Source: Ehretia macrophylla
Taxonomy: Eukaryota > Streptophyta > Magnoliopsida > Boraginales > Ehretiaceae
Assembly: GCA_037974665.1 (NCBI GenBank)
Contig: CM075773.1
Coordinates: 64,834,263-64,898,262, forward strand
DNA length: 64,000 nucleotides
Direction: 5' to 3'
Shown one piece after another: positions 1 through 10,582 of the stretch (position 1 is the stretch's first letter; every line of letters begins with the position of its first letter). The translations under genes and the position numbers were made by a program. The notes below the pieces were generated by a model. That model was not told where the DNA came from. It saw nothing but the letters and a program-made list of their open reading frames with translations, and did no database searches.

Positions 1-49
1 ATGAGAAGTAAAAATATTCTATTCTCTCAGATTTGATAAAGTATAAATT

Positions 50-190
50 CCAATACCATAATATGAGATATGTGGTTACTTCATCTACAACTAATTAATT
101 TTAGGATGAAATTTCATGTTTCTTAATATATTTTCAGAGTTAGGCCATAGTCTAATCCTATTGATCCACATGTGAATACTTTGCTCGCTA
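50..190 (+). repeat. Degenerate TRIM-like LTR end and leader
   Basis: This stretch resembles, in order, the end of the LTR, the primer-site region and the leader of the TRIM at 4564-5040. Shared landmarks are 'ggttacttca', a run like 'aattttaggatgaaa', 'tcttaatat', and then a decayed version of 'tatcaaagctgggcc' followed by 'taatccta'. No second LTR is seen in the window, so this is a fragment of an old copy. Confidence is low because similarity was judged by eye in AT-rich DNA. Confidence 0.35.
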
Positions 191-2275
191 TGTCGGCTAT
201 TGTACTCAACTCGTCTTACGTTCTCTATTTCTGTATTTCAGCTTATCTATTCAAAAGCCTCTTTCAATTCTAGTTTTATGTGAGGGAAAGTCTTAAAAAA
301 TACAATTCTTACACATTGATAAATCAAAATTTTAACAAGGGAAATTAAACTAACAAGCAAGCAACTGGGGTCAGATCCTTTTCGATTGGCAATTGAGCAA
401 TTCTTGTAGCTTTATTGTATCTTCTTCTTCAATAGATATTTTACATAAGAACTTGAAAGATATCATCAGATTAAACAGAACCAAAATAAAATAATTAATG
501 CTAGATAACACCTTAATTTCATCATTAATTTATTACCTCCTATATGGATGTTTAGTTTTCATGCTAGAAGAAAAGAGAGAAATAAAAAAAAGTTTATTAT
601 TTTAACATACTAACTAAGCATCCATGTAAATGGTGATAAATATAGGATATGAAAATAGGGTGGTGTAAAGCAATGCTAAAATAAAATACAGAAGAGAAAT
701 AAAAGATGATAGTTGTTGTCCCCTTGACCTTATGTATGAGAATTTTTTGGACAACGGTTGAACATGTCCTCCCTTATTCAACGAATCTAGAAATATTTTT
801 TAGTGGAGAGTGTAACACATAAATTTTCAACTATACAAATATATTCTTTTTTTAATGAGGGTTTAGTTTACTTTTTTAACTAAAAATACGTAAATATTTT
901 TAAAAAAATTAAAAATACATAGATATTTATCTTTTTTCAGGGCAGCAGGGGCTGAAGTGCATCCACCCATACTCTTAGTAAGTATTTTTTGTCACTCTTA
1001 TTATTGAAGAAATTTCTCTCCAAAAATGAATTTATTTAGAAATGAAAGAAGGTATTCACTAGAACATTTTAACTCTTTGGTAACACTCTATCTAAAAAAT
1101 GAAAAAATTATTACAGTATTGGTCTTATTACAATAGTTTTGTGGCCATTGCATAAGCTAAATAATTTTGCAATGGTTTTTAGTTAAAATGGTTAAAATTT
1201 TTGTTATCACTGTTTCCTCATAATTGCTCATAAGATTACTTTCTCACGGCAGTTTTAAAAATATACTTTAACTGCAACAGTATTGTTGCTTATTAATTAT
1301 TTACAAAAAAAGGGTTATAGTAGAGAATTTGTTATGAGTGTAGATCCTCATAATTTAAAATTAAGATTATGTGGCTTTCACATCTATAGATCTATAACTT
1401 AGATCCATAGAGGTGTTCACCTCTGCAATCTCTTTCTAGGTGGATACTAACAATTCCGCCATTGCAGAAGATGTTGAGAGTAGAGAGGGTAGAAGTCCTT
1501 TTCCCTACGGTTCTCTATAATATGACTATTTATATGAGTCTCCTGACTTGTAGCTAAAGTTGGGCCTATTATTATTTGAGTTCAAGTTCATCCAAACATA
1601 ATTGGCCTATTCGAAAAATAGGGTCAAGGGTGAGGTCATATTTTGGCCACTACAACGAGATCTTATGCATGTTGAAAAGTTTGCATAAAATTATTTGCAA
1701 CAGTATTCTTTTTTGTAATAGTTTTAAGTGTTATAATAAATTGAAAATGTAGCATTGACTCTTATAAAGTTGTCCTTCAATAAGTCTCATTTATTATTGT
1801 TAATAGAAAAAACAAAATATTTCTTTTACTTTAAAGAAAGGCAGAAAATTCAAATTTTGGACATATAATTCCACTAGCTAGGAGTTATTTGTCTTTGTTT
1901 AAAAGTAAAAATTTATAAGCTCTAAAGCCTGAACACTATAAAACAACGATTGGAAATTACATTAAATTTATATGTAAACTTGTTCCTCAAACTAATTAAT
2001 TAACTTAAATTCCAAAAGTTTATAAACTCAAGAAAACAAGTGAAAAATGAATTATCTCACAATGAACTCTTTTCTCTGTTTCTCTCTCCAAATTCAAAAA
2101 ACAGCTTATTGATAACTACCGATGAGTTTTTACCGACGAATTTTTAAACTTAATAATAATTTGTATATTGACCCAAAAAACGGCTCCATGTTCTTGCATA
2201 TTTTACTGCCAAGCAGCAAGATATTCTGAACCACGATAACGAGAAACAAAAGGAAAAGAGAATAACTTGCATACT
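191..2275. other. Gene-free AT-rich DNA
   Basis: No convincing coding region, RNA gene or bounded element was found. Reading frames are short and closed on both strands. A 'cactacaac' string near 1649 and several 'gcaac/caatgg' words between 1110 and 1700 faintly recall CACTA subterminal repeats, but no matching end was found. Confidence 0.5.
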
Positions 2276-2278
2276 TTA

Positions 2279-2698
2279 GGCTACGTTTGTTTGTCGTAAA
2301 ATAACTTGCTTGTATAAAATATTTTTAATAAAAAATATTTTCTTGAAAAATAAAATATTTTCTTTGGTTCTGTTTGTTTGTCGTAAAATAACTTGTTGAG
2401 AAAAAATATTTTTCTAGAAAATAAAATACTGGAAAATAATTTCTGGTGTTTAAATGTACAGTGAGTTCCGTAAAATATTTTATTCTCTCAAAGAATATGA
2501 AAACATTTTCTAGAATTTTGTATTAGCCGCAATTGTTGACTGGAAAATATTTTACAAATAATTAATTTTTTGGTATTACCAAACACTGAAAAATTAAGTA
2601 AAAACAATCATAATTGTTTACTAAAAAATATTTTCCAATTAATTAATTTTTCGGTGTTATCAAATATTAGAGAATCTGGAAAATGGCAAACAAACGGA
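2279..2698. mobile_element. Tourist-like MITE, copy 1
   Basis: The left end reads 'ggctacgtttgtttgtcg' and the right end is its inverted counterpart 'caaacaaacggag'. TTA lies directly before the left end, as expected for the 3-bp target duplication of PIF/Harbinger (Tourist) elements. The right flank is degraded, so the second TTA cannot be confirmed. The left-end sequence recurs about 88 bp inside as 'ggttctgtttgtttgtcg', a tandemly duplicated subterminal block that is also present in the copy at 9967-10413. The interior is filled with 'gaaaatatttt' motifs and has no coding capacity. It needs a transposase supplied in trans. Confidence 0.75.
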
Positions 2699-4563
2699 GA
2701 AGTGGAAAACCAAAGGAAAACTTAAAAGATTTAAGAATATAATAAAAGGGCGTATGACTAATGACTCCATTTGGATTTGAACAAATTTGTCGCTGGATAG
2801 CGACTGTCGGCAATTTCATCTGGTGCCACGTTGCAGTCAATAATATGTCTTGGACCGAGCAACGAACCTCCCATAAAAACATAATTTTATGAGATTTAAT
2901 TGTTGTGGACCCTCCATATCAATTTATTATAATTATATTAATAATTTAAAATTATTAAATTTTATTTATAAAATTATAACGTTACGAGTATATTTATGTA
3001 TGTATTAAACTCCCCCACTTATTCCTTTGGATGTAAACATCCTAACACGTGTCCTCTACTAATAAGTTTGCTTATATCATTTGATTATCTTTATTTTTTT
3101 CTTTTGTATTTTTGGTTATTCAAAAAGGTTATAAGTATTTTACCTCTTCACTTGGAAAATGGGCAATTTATTTGTATGAGTCTCTTGAAATGTCATCTTA
3201 TTACTTATAGTTATTTTTTAAATTATTTTATGAATGATGAATTATATCTTTTTTTTTTTTTTTTATCGAATTGCATTCATATATCATAAAAAGTTACATC
3301 ATCTAATCTGCTATGGATTGGTGTCTTGTCGGAACAACAAAGACAATTCCAAGGGTAGGGTGTTAACCCAGGTTATGGGAAGAGAGCTTATTCGAATTGC
3401 ACGAGCTTAAACAAATTTAATAAACTACTCTGTAAAAGTTTTAAAAACTCACTTGGCTAGGGGTGATAGGAGATCATATAAATTTTATAATTGAATTCAG
3501 TTTATGTTATGTCTATGAATAACAATAAACAAATTTAATAAATTACTCTATAAAAGTTTAACTTTTTTAAACTTTTAATTTTTAAATGAGATAATCAATT
3601 AAAATAGTGTTACATTTTAATAAATAAAAAAAATTAAGTTCAAGCCTCAATCTTGCCTGTACGTTATCGGCAAATAATCAAGAAAATAAACTGACAATGG
3701 TAACAGGCCTAACTTCCTATTTAATGAGACTGGCCAACTTCACAATGCTTCTCTCCCTCTCCCTCGCCCTCTCTTTTTCTCTCAAGAATGGAAAAATACT
3801 TGTGTTAGTTCAGCTTAGTCGTCGTGTTATATTGTTAATGAAATTTATACGTAAAAATTATATAAATATGTGATAAATTAATAATCGTCCTGAACCGTTA
3901 GCCCAGAAGAAAACTGATATTAGAGGGAAATAATGTGGTCTGCAAAGGTAACACGTAAATCACAATACTAAATTGTCTTTTGTTGAATTATATATGTGAT
4001 TGTGACAAGATTGTTCATTACAGGAGGACCCAGAGCTTGAAAAAAAAAAAAAAAAGGAGGACCCAGAGCCGTCAATCATTGGATTCCATTCACATAATGT
4101 TAGCAGAAGATATACTTTTCCTTTCAACTTTTTTAATTAATACAAACACCAAGAGGAAATATTTTATAAGGTAAAATCCTCGAACCATAGAATTAAGAAA
4201 AAGTTGTAGATACTACAATAAAAATATCATTTACATGTGTTTTTAAAATTTGGTTAGAGTGATCGAATAACAATTTATTATGATAATAAATTTCAAGTTT
4301 GAATTTATATTATCTTATTATAAATATTATTTGACTTTTAATTAATTTAAAATACACATTAGAGTACACCATTATATCATAAAATTTATAATTTTAAAAT
4401 AAATTTAATATAATTCTATTTAAATTAAAATTTTCAAAATTAAAAAAAAAACATTATTTACGTATTAACAACTTGCCAAGTTGTGTAAATGAATATGAAG
4501 GGGCTGACAAAGAATACATTGTAAATTAAAACACATTTGTTTTGGGACCAAAGAGGCATGATT
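2699..4563. other. Gene-free AT-rich DNA
   Basis: No gene or bounded mobile element is supported. It contains a 16-base T run (listed separately), short A/T homopolymers near 4039-4056 and 4440-4450, and a CT-rich patch near 3750-3785. Short open frames here have no recognisable protein character. Confidence 0.5.
3249..3264 (-). repeat. T run, possible 3' tail of a minus-strand LINE
   Basis: Sixteen T residues are followed by 'atcgaattgcattcatat'. That arrangement resembles the 3' end of a plant LINE read on the minus strand, like the tail at 57942-57958. No LINE coding sequence is visible to the right, so a short 5'-truncated insertion is only one possibility. A plain homopolymer is equally likely. 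Confidence 0.25.
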
Positions 4564-5040
4564 TATTATAATATAACACTTATTTTATATCGTAAAATTA
4601 AAAATTTTTAGACTACTTAATAAGATCTTTGGTTACTTCACTTGACACCAAATAGTTTTAAGATGAAACATCGATTATCTTAATATGATATCAAAGCTGG
4701 GCCCTTAATCCAATCATATTCATTCGCGTGCGACCCATATCAAATTAGGTCCACTTGTATTCAAGCTTTTGTGTGTGTCATGTTCCACATATTTTCAATC
4801 TTTCATGTGTGTTTAATCTTTCAAGTGTGACTCATATCAAAATTAGGTCCATATAAGTCCACGCTTGTTCAATCTTCTACGTGTAACTCCTTTCAAATTA
4901 TGTCACACGTGAAGGAGAATATTAAAATATAACACTTGTCTCATATCAAAAAATAAAAAACTCTTAAACTACTTAATAAAATATTAAATTATTTCACTTA
5001 ATATCAATTATTTTTAAAATAAAAGTTCAATTATCTTAAC
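4564..5040 (+). mobile_element. TRIM-like short LTR retrotransposon
   Basis: Two direct repeats of about 120 bp (4564-4683 and 4920-5040) share order and wording: 'aatataacactt', 'actacttaata', 'ttatttcactta/ggttacttcact' and 'ttatcttaa'. Immediately after the first copy, 'gatatcaaagc' at about 4687-4697 resembles the initiator-Met tRNA primer site. Immediately before the second copy, 'gtgaaggagaat' resembles a polypurine tract. The internal part is about 236 bp with no coding capacity. This is the layout of a terminal-repeat retrotransposon in miniature, which depends on proteins of other elements. The repeats have diverged considerably, so the insertion is old. Confidence 0.6.
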
Positions 5041-6318
5041 ATGATTCTTGGACCACAAGATCCAACTCCGTTCAATTATCAACAAAATGTCACGTTCGGG
5101 AATTAGGATGGTGCATATTACCTGAAAAATAATATTTGAGTCCTACTATGTGACAAGATGTATCTATTTTTTGTACGTTAATTCCTTGGATGATATTCTT
5201 CTCCTTTTAGAAAAGCAAAATTTTTCTTTTTGCAACAGTCGGCTCCGTCTGTATCAGTAAACTTTTGTCTCCTTCGGTCACGACAGGTGAAATAGAAAAT
5301 TTGCAAGAGGCTATGAACGAAGGGAACGTCTAGTATACGGGGTGCAGGAAACGGGGATGAAAGAGATTGGGACAAGTGGCAATTGGACCCGGCTGCATTA
5401 ATGGGTAGCAATTGAGATGAAAACAAAAAAGGATGAGTAAATATCTTTTATATCCTTGCGTATGTGTCAGTGGGATTGCAAGCATTTAATGGAGTCGGAT
5501 TGGGATAAATGATGTCAAGTGGTGATATCTTTTTTATGCCCTCATATTGTAGACTAAATGTCTATTATCTCCTTACAGTGGGATTTAAAATGTTATTAAA
5601 TAGTGAAGACAAAATAGTGGCCAAATGACAAAAATGACACGATGAGTAAAGACAAAATAATTTTTAAATGACGGAAAAAGGACAAATAATTCAAACAAAA
5701 TATATTTAGAAATGATCAAAATGGGCAAATAAATGAAGACAAAAGATATATAAAATGAATAGTAATATATGAAAATATCAAAGTGAAACATAAAGTTTTG
5801 AATTTTCTTTTTTGGCGCTCAAATTTGGAGAGCCTTTTCCTCATGTCATATAGGTTCATTATTTTTTTTTGAAATTAATGGGTTAATAGTAACGTATGAG
5901 TATGTATGATTCTATTGTTATATAATGTATCATTTATAAAAGTCAACAATTGTATGTATGATTCTATTGTTATATAATGTGTCATTTATAAAAGTCAACA
6001 ATTGACTATTTCTCGTAAATTAGAAGACAATGTAATTATAATAAATAATTATAAAATCAAGTTTAAAATCGATTGAATGGGCTTAACATACAATAAACTA
6101 ACATGTAATGAGGAACGTTTTACATATAAAGTATCATATGTGTTTAATGGTGAGAAAATTAATCTATACAATATCTTATATTTGACCAACATTGAAAAAT
6201 TATAAACCCCCTTAGTGCATGTAATGACCATGAGCATTCATGATTCGGTCGTACTAAATTTTATCGCTTGCACAAGGGTCGTCTCTTATGTCATTATATC
6301 TCATGGTTTGATCAACTA
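5041..6318. other. Gene-free DNA with one tandem duplication
   Basis: No gene is supported. The segment around 5180-5420 is less AT-rich than its surroundings, but its frames are short and unrecognisable. The only clear structure is the 52-bp tandem duplication at 5900-6003. Confidence 0.5.
5900..6003. repeat. 52-bp tandem duplication
   Basis: The unit beginning 'gtatgtatgattctattg' and ending 'aagtcaacaatt' occurs twice in a row (5900-5951 and 5952-6003). By eye there is one mismatch, 'gtatc' against 'gtgtc'. The near identity in otherwise decayed DNA points to a recent local duplication, for example by replication slippage or filled-in break repair. Confidence 0.9.
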
Positions 6319-6943
6319 CAGTAGAACCTCTTTAAATTAATACTCGATAAATTAATAATCTCTTTTAATTAATAAAAATGTCCGGTCCTAACTTGGGACC
6401 AGTGTAAAAAGTTAATAAATTCGATAAAATTATAAAATAATACATTTTAAAATTTTTTTTTTGTATTTTATTGATTTAAATATTTCATAAATTAATAATT
6501 AGCTAAAAAGTATATAAGAAATTGACTATGAGATTTTCTTAAAATATGAATCAAGAGTAGCTTGTCGTTTGTTGAACTTCAAATCTAGTTGAATCTCATA
6601 TTTAATTATTTAAAGAGAAAAAATTGAGATAATCCAACAAGGATTAGGATACAAGATTAGAGAAATTAATTCACATCCTAATCCTACAAGAACTTGGATA
6701 CGAGATTAGTAAAACTTTTTTCTACTTTCACTAAATTAAATTTTATATTCTATTCTCATTACTTATCTTTTCAAATTGGATAAAAAAAAAAGACATCATA
6801 ATCATAATATGTTTACTATAAAGCCAAAAAAATAAAAAATATATCTATTAATTAATAGTTATTAATTTATCAATAAATTAATATCTCGCTAAATTAATAG
6901 AATTTGGTGGTCCTAACACTATTAATTTAAAGAGATTCTACTG
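6319..6943. mobile_element. Emigrant-like (pogo-type) MITE
   Basis: The left end reads 'cagtagaacctctttaaatt' and the right end is its inverse 'aatttaaagagattctactg'. Both are flanked by TA (6317-6318 and 6944-6945), the target duplication of Tc1/mariner/pogo elements. The ends closely resemble the published terminal repeat of the Arabidopsis Emigrant/Lemi family. Inverted similarity continues inward for roughly 100 bp ('gataaattaat', 'ggtcctaac'). The roughly 625-bp body has no transposase frame, so this is a non-autonomous derivative. Confidence 0.85.
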
Positions 6944-6945
6944 TA

Positions 6946-7720
6946 GTTACCACATAAAAAAACTAAACACAATTTAAATTTATAAATAACAAAATTGACT
7001 TAATATTGTTTTCAATTCCAAACAAGAAAATTCATTTGTAAATGAATTCCTCATAAAATTCATTTATAAATTAAATGAATTCCACATGTGAATTGATTCC
7101 AAATATTATGTAAGTGTTTATTTATTTTTTAAATCGTGAGGAAGTGTGTCTGAGAAGTTTTGAATACAAATTTGGGTATAAAAGTAATTTCATGTTTGCA
7201 AAATCTTTTTTAAGTGTTAAGAAAAATTTAGTAAAGGCTGGTATTATAGTGTGATGTGATCTCATGTGGTATTAACCAATCCAAGGGTAATAATGTAATT
7301 AAGCATTAAAATATAATTAATGCTTTCAAAAAAGTTGAATATCAAATCGGTCAAATTGGGTCCTACAACCATCAAATACAATTAGGGATAAATTTTTAAT
7401 TACACAGTACAACTAAATTAAAAAAAAAAAACAGTCATCAACTTATGCCGTCGATTCGAATCAACAGCTTCAGATGCTCACCCCGTATTCCCGCATCCCG
7501 CACAGGAGAACGACCTATGAACGAAAACAGAAAATTTTAAAGTATATGTCAATTCCTTATGATTCGTTTATGATTTGTTCTAAGTCACGGATAACGGTAC
7601 TGATATTTTTTAAAAAAAAATTCTTTCTCGTTGAAATCTTCCTGTTTGGAGAATATGTAATCAAAGACTCATGTTTAGTTATTTATTTTTAACTTTTTAC
7701 AAAGTAAGCAAAATTGTGTA
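6946..7720. other. Gene-free DNA between two MITEs
   Basis: No gene or bounded element is supported. A small less AT-rich patch lies near 7440-7520. 'atgaattcc/ttcatttg' words near 7030-7090 form weak local inverted repeats. Confidence 0.45.
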
Positions 7721-7993
7721 TTTTAAAAAGGGTGAAATGTATTAGATATCCCTATACTGAAAGTGCATAATATCCCTCTATAGTTAAAAAACACCCTGAA
7801 TTAGTCCTTATAGTTTTTTTAAAAGTGCACAACACTCCCTTGCCGTTAAAAAATTCCTTAAATTTAACAGAAAGTGTATTTTACACTCATTAAGTGAGAT
7901 TTTTATTAATTTTAACGAATTTATTTATTAAATAATTATAAGAATTGACAAAATTACTCCTTTTAAAAAAAAGAAAAGAAAAAAGTCAATTTT

Positions 7994-8080
7994 CCCAACA
8001 CCTACCCACCCCCCCACCCTTCCAGCCCGTCACCCCTACCCCCACCCCCACCCCCACCCCCTAGCCCGTCACCCCTATCC
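7994..8080. repeat. C-rich CCCCA low-complexity tract
   Basis: Runs of 'ccccca' and 'agcccgtcacccct' words alternate here on the inner left side of the Mutator-type element, directly beside the hAT insertion. 'agcccgtcacccct' occurs twice, so part of the tract is a short duplication. It is a simple repeat, not coding. Confidence 0.8.
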
Positions 8081-8102
8081 TCAGCCAGCCCATCACCCAT
8101 CC

Positions 8103-9252
8103 TAGAGCTAGCAAGTGGGTCAGGCCAGCACGGCCTGACACAGCCCGGCCGAATCGTGGGTTAAGAAAAATGAGCCTGGCTCGGCACATATATTTAGTGG
8201 GCTGAGCTGGGTTGGGCTCAATTCTTGAAATATAGGACCTAACTCGGCCCACGAACCCGCTACCACGAGTCAAGAGCTGGGCCGAGCTGGGTTGGGCTAG
8301 GCCAACCCATCTTTTTTTAATTTTTTTTTATTAGTGTGTTCTGAATTTTGATAGTTAGATTAATAACAAAAAAAAGTTTAAGCTCAACCTTTTTTTACCA
8401 AGAAAGTTAATTTAACAATTAACAAGACATAAGTTGATTGATAATATTAATATAAATGATAAAATATTACTTAACAAACTACAAGTTCATGAGATACGGA
8501 TATGTTACTAATAAACATAAAAAAAGAACATTACATAAATGCTTGAAGAAAGTTGGTGGAGAAGTTTTCCATTTTATTATGCTCCTTGTACGGGTGTTGG
8601 GTCTGTTGGTGGTGGTAGTGGCAGTGGTTAAGGATTAAAATAGTTTGGAACATTTGAGTGTTGAGATACAAGATGCCTTACAAGCATTCTAGTTCTAAAT
8701 TAACGACGAAATATATATTTATGTTCACAACAGTTACAAATTACATATCTATGTTCTTCAAAGTAAGCAAAATGATTCCAAACATTTGAACGTAATTGTT
8801 GTGAAATATTTTCTTCTCCCAGAGCCATAGATATTGTGTATTCTCTTGTAGTAAAATAAAGAGACAATAGGTAGTAAAATAAATATATAGTTTTGTAGTA
8901 AAATGAAGTTGAATACACTAATTATTTATAAGAAAAATTACATGTACAAATTATAATATCAAGATGAGTTTTATCTGGGCTCGAATTGGGCCTGAGCTAC
9001 GCTCGAGCTGGGCTTGTGCTGGGTTCGAGCTTAGCTGGGCTGAACTTATTGGCTGAGCTGGGCTGGGTTTGGGCACAAATGGGTTTGGACACAAATGGGC
9101 TGGGTCTAAAAATATATGACCCAACTCGGCCCACCTATATGTGATGGGCTGAGCCGAGTTGAACTCACTTTCATTTGAGCTGGGCTGGGCTCGAATTTTC
9201 GTGTGGTGGGCTGAATTAGGCCTGTGTCGGCCTGACCCAAATGCCACCTCTA
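8103..9252. mobile_element. hAT-type non-autonomous element
   Basis: The left end 'tagagctagcaagtgggtc' and the inverted right end ('tagaggtggcatttgggtc' on the other strand) match well and extend into 'aggcc..cac..ggcct'. The flanking octamers 'acccatcc' (8095-8102) and 'acccaccc' (9253-9260) match at 7 of 8 bases, as expected for an 8-bp hAT duplication. Both subterminal zones (about 8110-8305 and 8970-9240) are arrays of 'gggctgagctgggttggg'-like words in opposite orientation. The centre is AT-rich. No transposase frame is present; the open frames in the GC-rich arms are by-products of the repeats. Confidence 0.8.
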
Positions 9253-9274
9253 ACCCACCCCCTATACCCAGTTG

Positions 9275-9328
9275 TGTTTTGTGTGTGTGGTGTATATATA
9301 TGTGTATGTGTACTGTTTTTTTGTATAA

Positions 9329-9359
<31 letters not shown>

Positions 9360-9385
9360 TATTTCTTCTTTTGTATATATATATT
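9275..9385. repeat. TG/TA microsatellite
   Basis: 'gtgtgtgtgg' leads into alternating 'ta' tracts (9331-9352) and repeated 'tatatatttcttcttttg' words. It lies between the right end of the hAT element and the right arm of the Mutator-type element. Confidence 0.9.
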
Positions 9386-9635
9386 TCTTTTTCTTTTATT
9401 TTTTTTGGTCTAAACAAAAGAGAAAAGGACAAAAAAGAGAAATGAAAAAAGATTGAGGGTATTTACGTTTTTTTTACAAAATCAATTAAATATTACGGAT
9501 TGTTTAACTATAGGAGGTGTTGTGCACTTTTAGAAAATACATGGAATAGTTCAGGGGATTTTTGAACTATAAGGGGGGTGTTATGCACTTTTGCTAAAGT
9601 ACAGAAGAGTTTGCTACACTTTAGCCTTTTAAAAA

Positions 9636-9838
9636 TAAAAGGATATACAATTATTTATACAGTGAATCGAACAAAAATCCAAAGCTAAATTGAGAAATAC
9701 CTAAAGCAACGAACAAAGCATGACTAATAAATGACAAGCCAAACCAACAAAGGCGAGGCAAAACCAGCCGGCAAGCTGTGAAAGGCAAACAAACAAATCC
9801 AAAGGAAACAATGAAAATGATGACTCTTAAAGGATAAC
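9636..9838 (-). pseudogene. LINE relic, distal part (probable 3' region)
   Basis: On the minus strand this segment follows, across Copia element D, the LINE ORF2 C-terminal relic that ends at 40739. It would then be the LINE's distal end and 3' untranslated region. It contains a pyrimidine-rich stretch like 'ttttcattgtttcctttgg' on the minus strand. No poly(A) tail is visible, because the Mutator-type element's target site directly adjoins it. The assignment rests on the nested geometry more than on motif content. Confidence 0.4.
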
Positions 9839-10476
9839 TACACATTTGAACTGCTTGCAACAATTTTCCTATAGTTTAGGATAATGACTATATTTTAAAT
9901 TCCCTCAGTTCAAGCCACTGTCAGTTAGCTTTGTACTTATCACATTGTAAGCTTGTGTGTATTTAAAGCTCCGTTTGTTTGCCGTAAAATAACTTGTTTG
10001 TTTAAAATATTTTCCGTGAAAAATATTTTCTTGAAAAATAAAATATTTAACAGGGCTCCGTTTGTTTGCCTTAAAATAACTTATTGGGAGAAAATATTTT
10101 TTCTGAAAAATAAAATATTAGAAAATATTTTCTGGCGTTTGGATGTACTATGAGTTCCGTAAAATATGTTTTTTCTCTCAAAGGAAATGAAAACATTTTT
10201 TAGAATTTTGTACTAGCCGCAATTGTTGACTGGAAAATATTTTACAGTTGACCAATTTTTCGGTGTTACCAAACACTGTAAAATTAAGCAAAAGCAGCCG
10301 TAATTTTTGACTAGAAAATATTTTACAGTTGACCAATTTTACAATGTTACCAAACATCATAAAATCCAAAAAATATTTTTTAGAAAAATATTTTACGACA
10401 AACAAACGGAGCCTAAGTTCTAACACTGATTCAGTTTCAATGCAAGACAATTAAGTTGTTTGTTTACTTTTCTATA
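9839..10476 (+). repeat. 5' LTR of Copia D (contains a MITE)
   Basis: It matches the 3' LTR at 40542-40738 through 'cacatttgaa', 'aggataatgact', 'aattccctcagttcaagcc', 'gtaagcttgtgtgtattt' and 'cagtttcaatgca'. The expected TG start has become TA. The match is interrupted exactly by the MITE at 9967-10413. The primer-binding site follows directly. Confidence 0.85.
9967..10413. mobile_element. Tourist-like MITE, copy 2, in the D LTR
   Basis: The terminal inverted repeats are 'agctccgtttgtttgccg' on the left and 'cgacaaacaaacggagcc' on the right, flanked by TAA on both sides (9964-9966 and 10414-10416). The empty site is visible in the 3' LTR near 40675 ('gtatttaagttgt'), which proves insertion. 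As in copy 1, the left end recurs inside ('ggctccgtttgtttgcc' at about 10055), so a roughly 88-bp subterminal block is tandemly duplicated. The body is full of 'aaaatatttt' words and is non-coding. Confidence 0.9.
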
Positions 10477-10487
10477 TGGTATCAGAC
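10477..10487 (+). other. Primer-binding site of Copia D
   Basis: 'tggtatcagac' immediately follows the 5' LTR and resembles the complement of the initiator-Met tRNA 3' end used by most plant Copia elements to start minus-strand DNA synthesis. Confidence 0.8.
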
Positions 10488-10531
10488 TTTCTCACCTCCA
10501 ATGAGTACTGATCCTGGTCTTCTTTCCCACA

Positions 10532-10582
10532 ATGGCTTCTGACGCCTCTACATCTTCTCAACCCACGAATCTTGCTAATCAT
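10532..10582 (+). pseudogene. Copia D gag, first fragment
   Basis: An ATG at 10532 opens a Ser/Thr/Asp-rich leader ('MASDASTSSQPTN'), typical of the disordered N-terminus of Copia gag. It is cut at 10582 by solo LTR 1; the same frame continues at 12356. Gag would form the cytoplasmic particle that packages the element RNA. Confidence 0.75.

Larger units (their letters stand above)
7730..9626. mobile_element. Mutator-type non-autonomous element with nested hAT insertion
   Basis: The ends are inverted repeats. The left starts 'gggtgaaatgta', and the right, on the other strand, starts 'ggctaaagtgta'. Similarity continues inward through 'aaaagtgcataa', 'tatagtt' and 'aaaagtgcacaacac' for well over 100 bp. 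It is flanked by an exact 9-bp duplication 'ttttaaaaa' (7721-7729 and 9627-9635), the size made by Mutator-family transposases. Without the hAT-type insertion at 8103-9252 the element would be about 740 bp. It has no transposase gene. Confidence 0.85.

Noticed and set aside
1110..1760. Possible CACTA element end ('cactacaac' near 1649 with repeated gcaac words)
   Set aside because: No opposite CACTA terminus or 3-bp duplication was found, and the words are too short in AT-rich DNA.
5178..5426. Less AT-rich 82-codon open frame on the minus strand
   Set aside because: No conserved domain, splice pattern or related copy in the window was seen, so a gene call is not supported.
8061..9413. Several open frames rich in Gly, Arg, Pro and Ser
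   Set aside because: They read through the GC-rich subterminal repeats of the hAT element, the C-rich tract and the TA microsatellite, with no conserved protein features.
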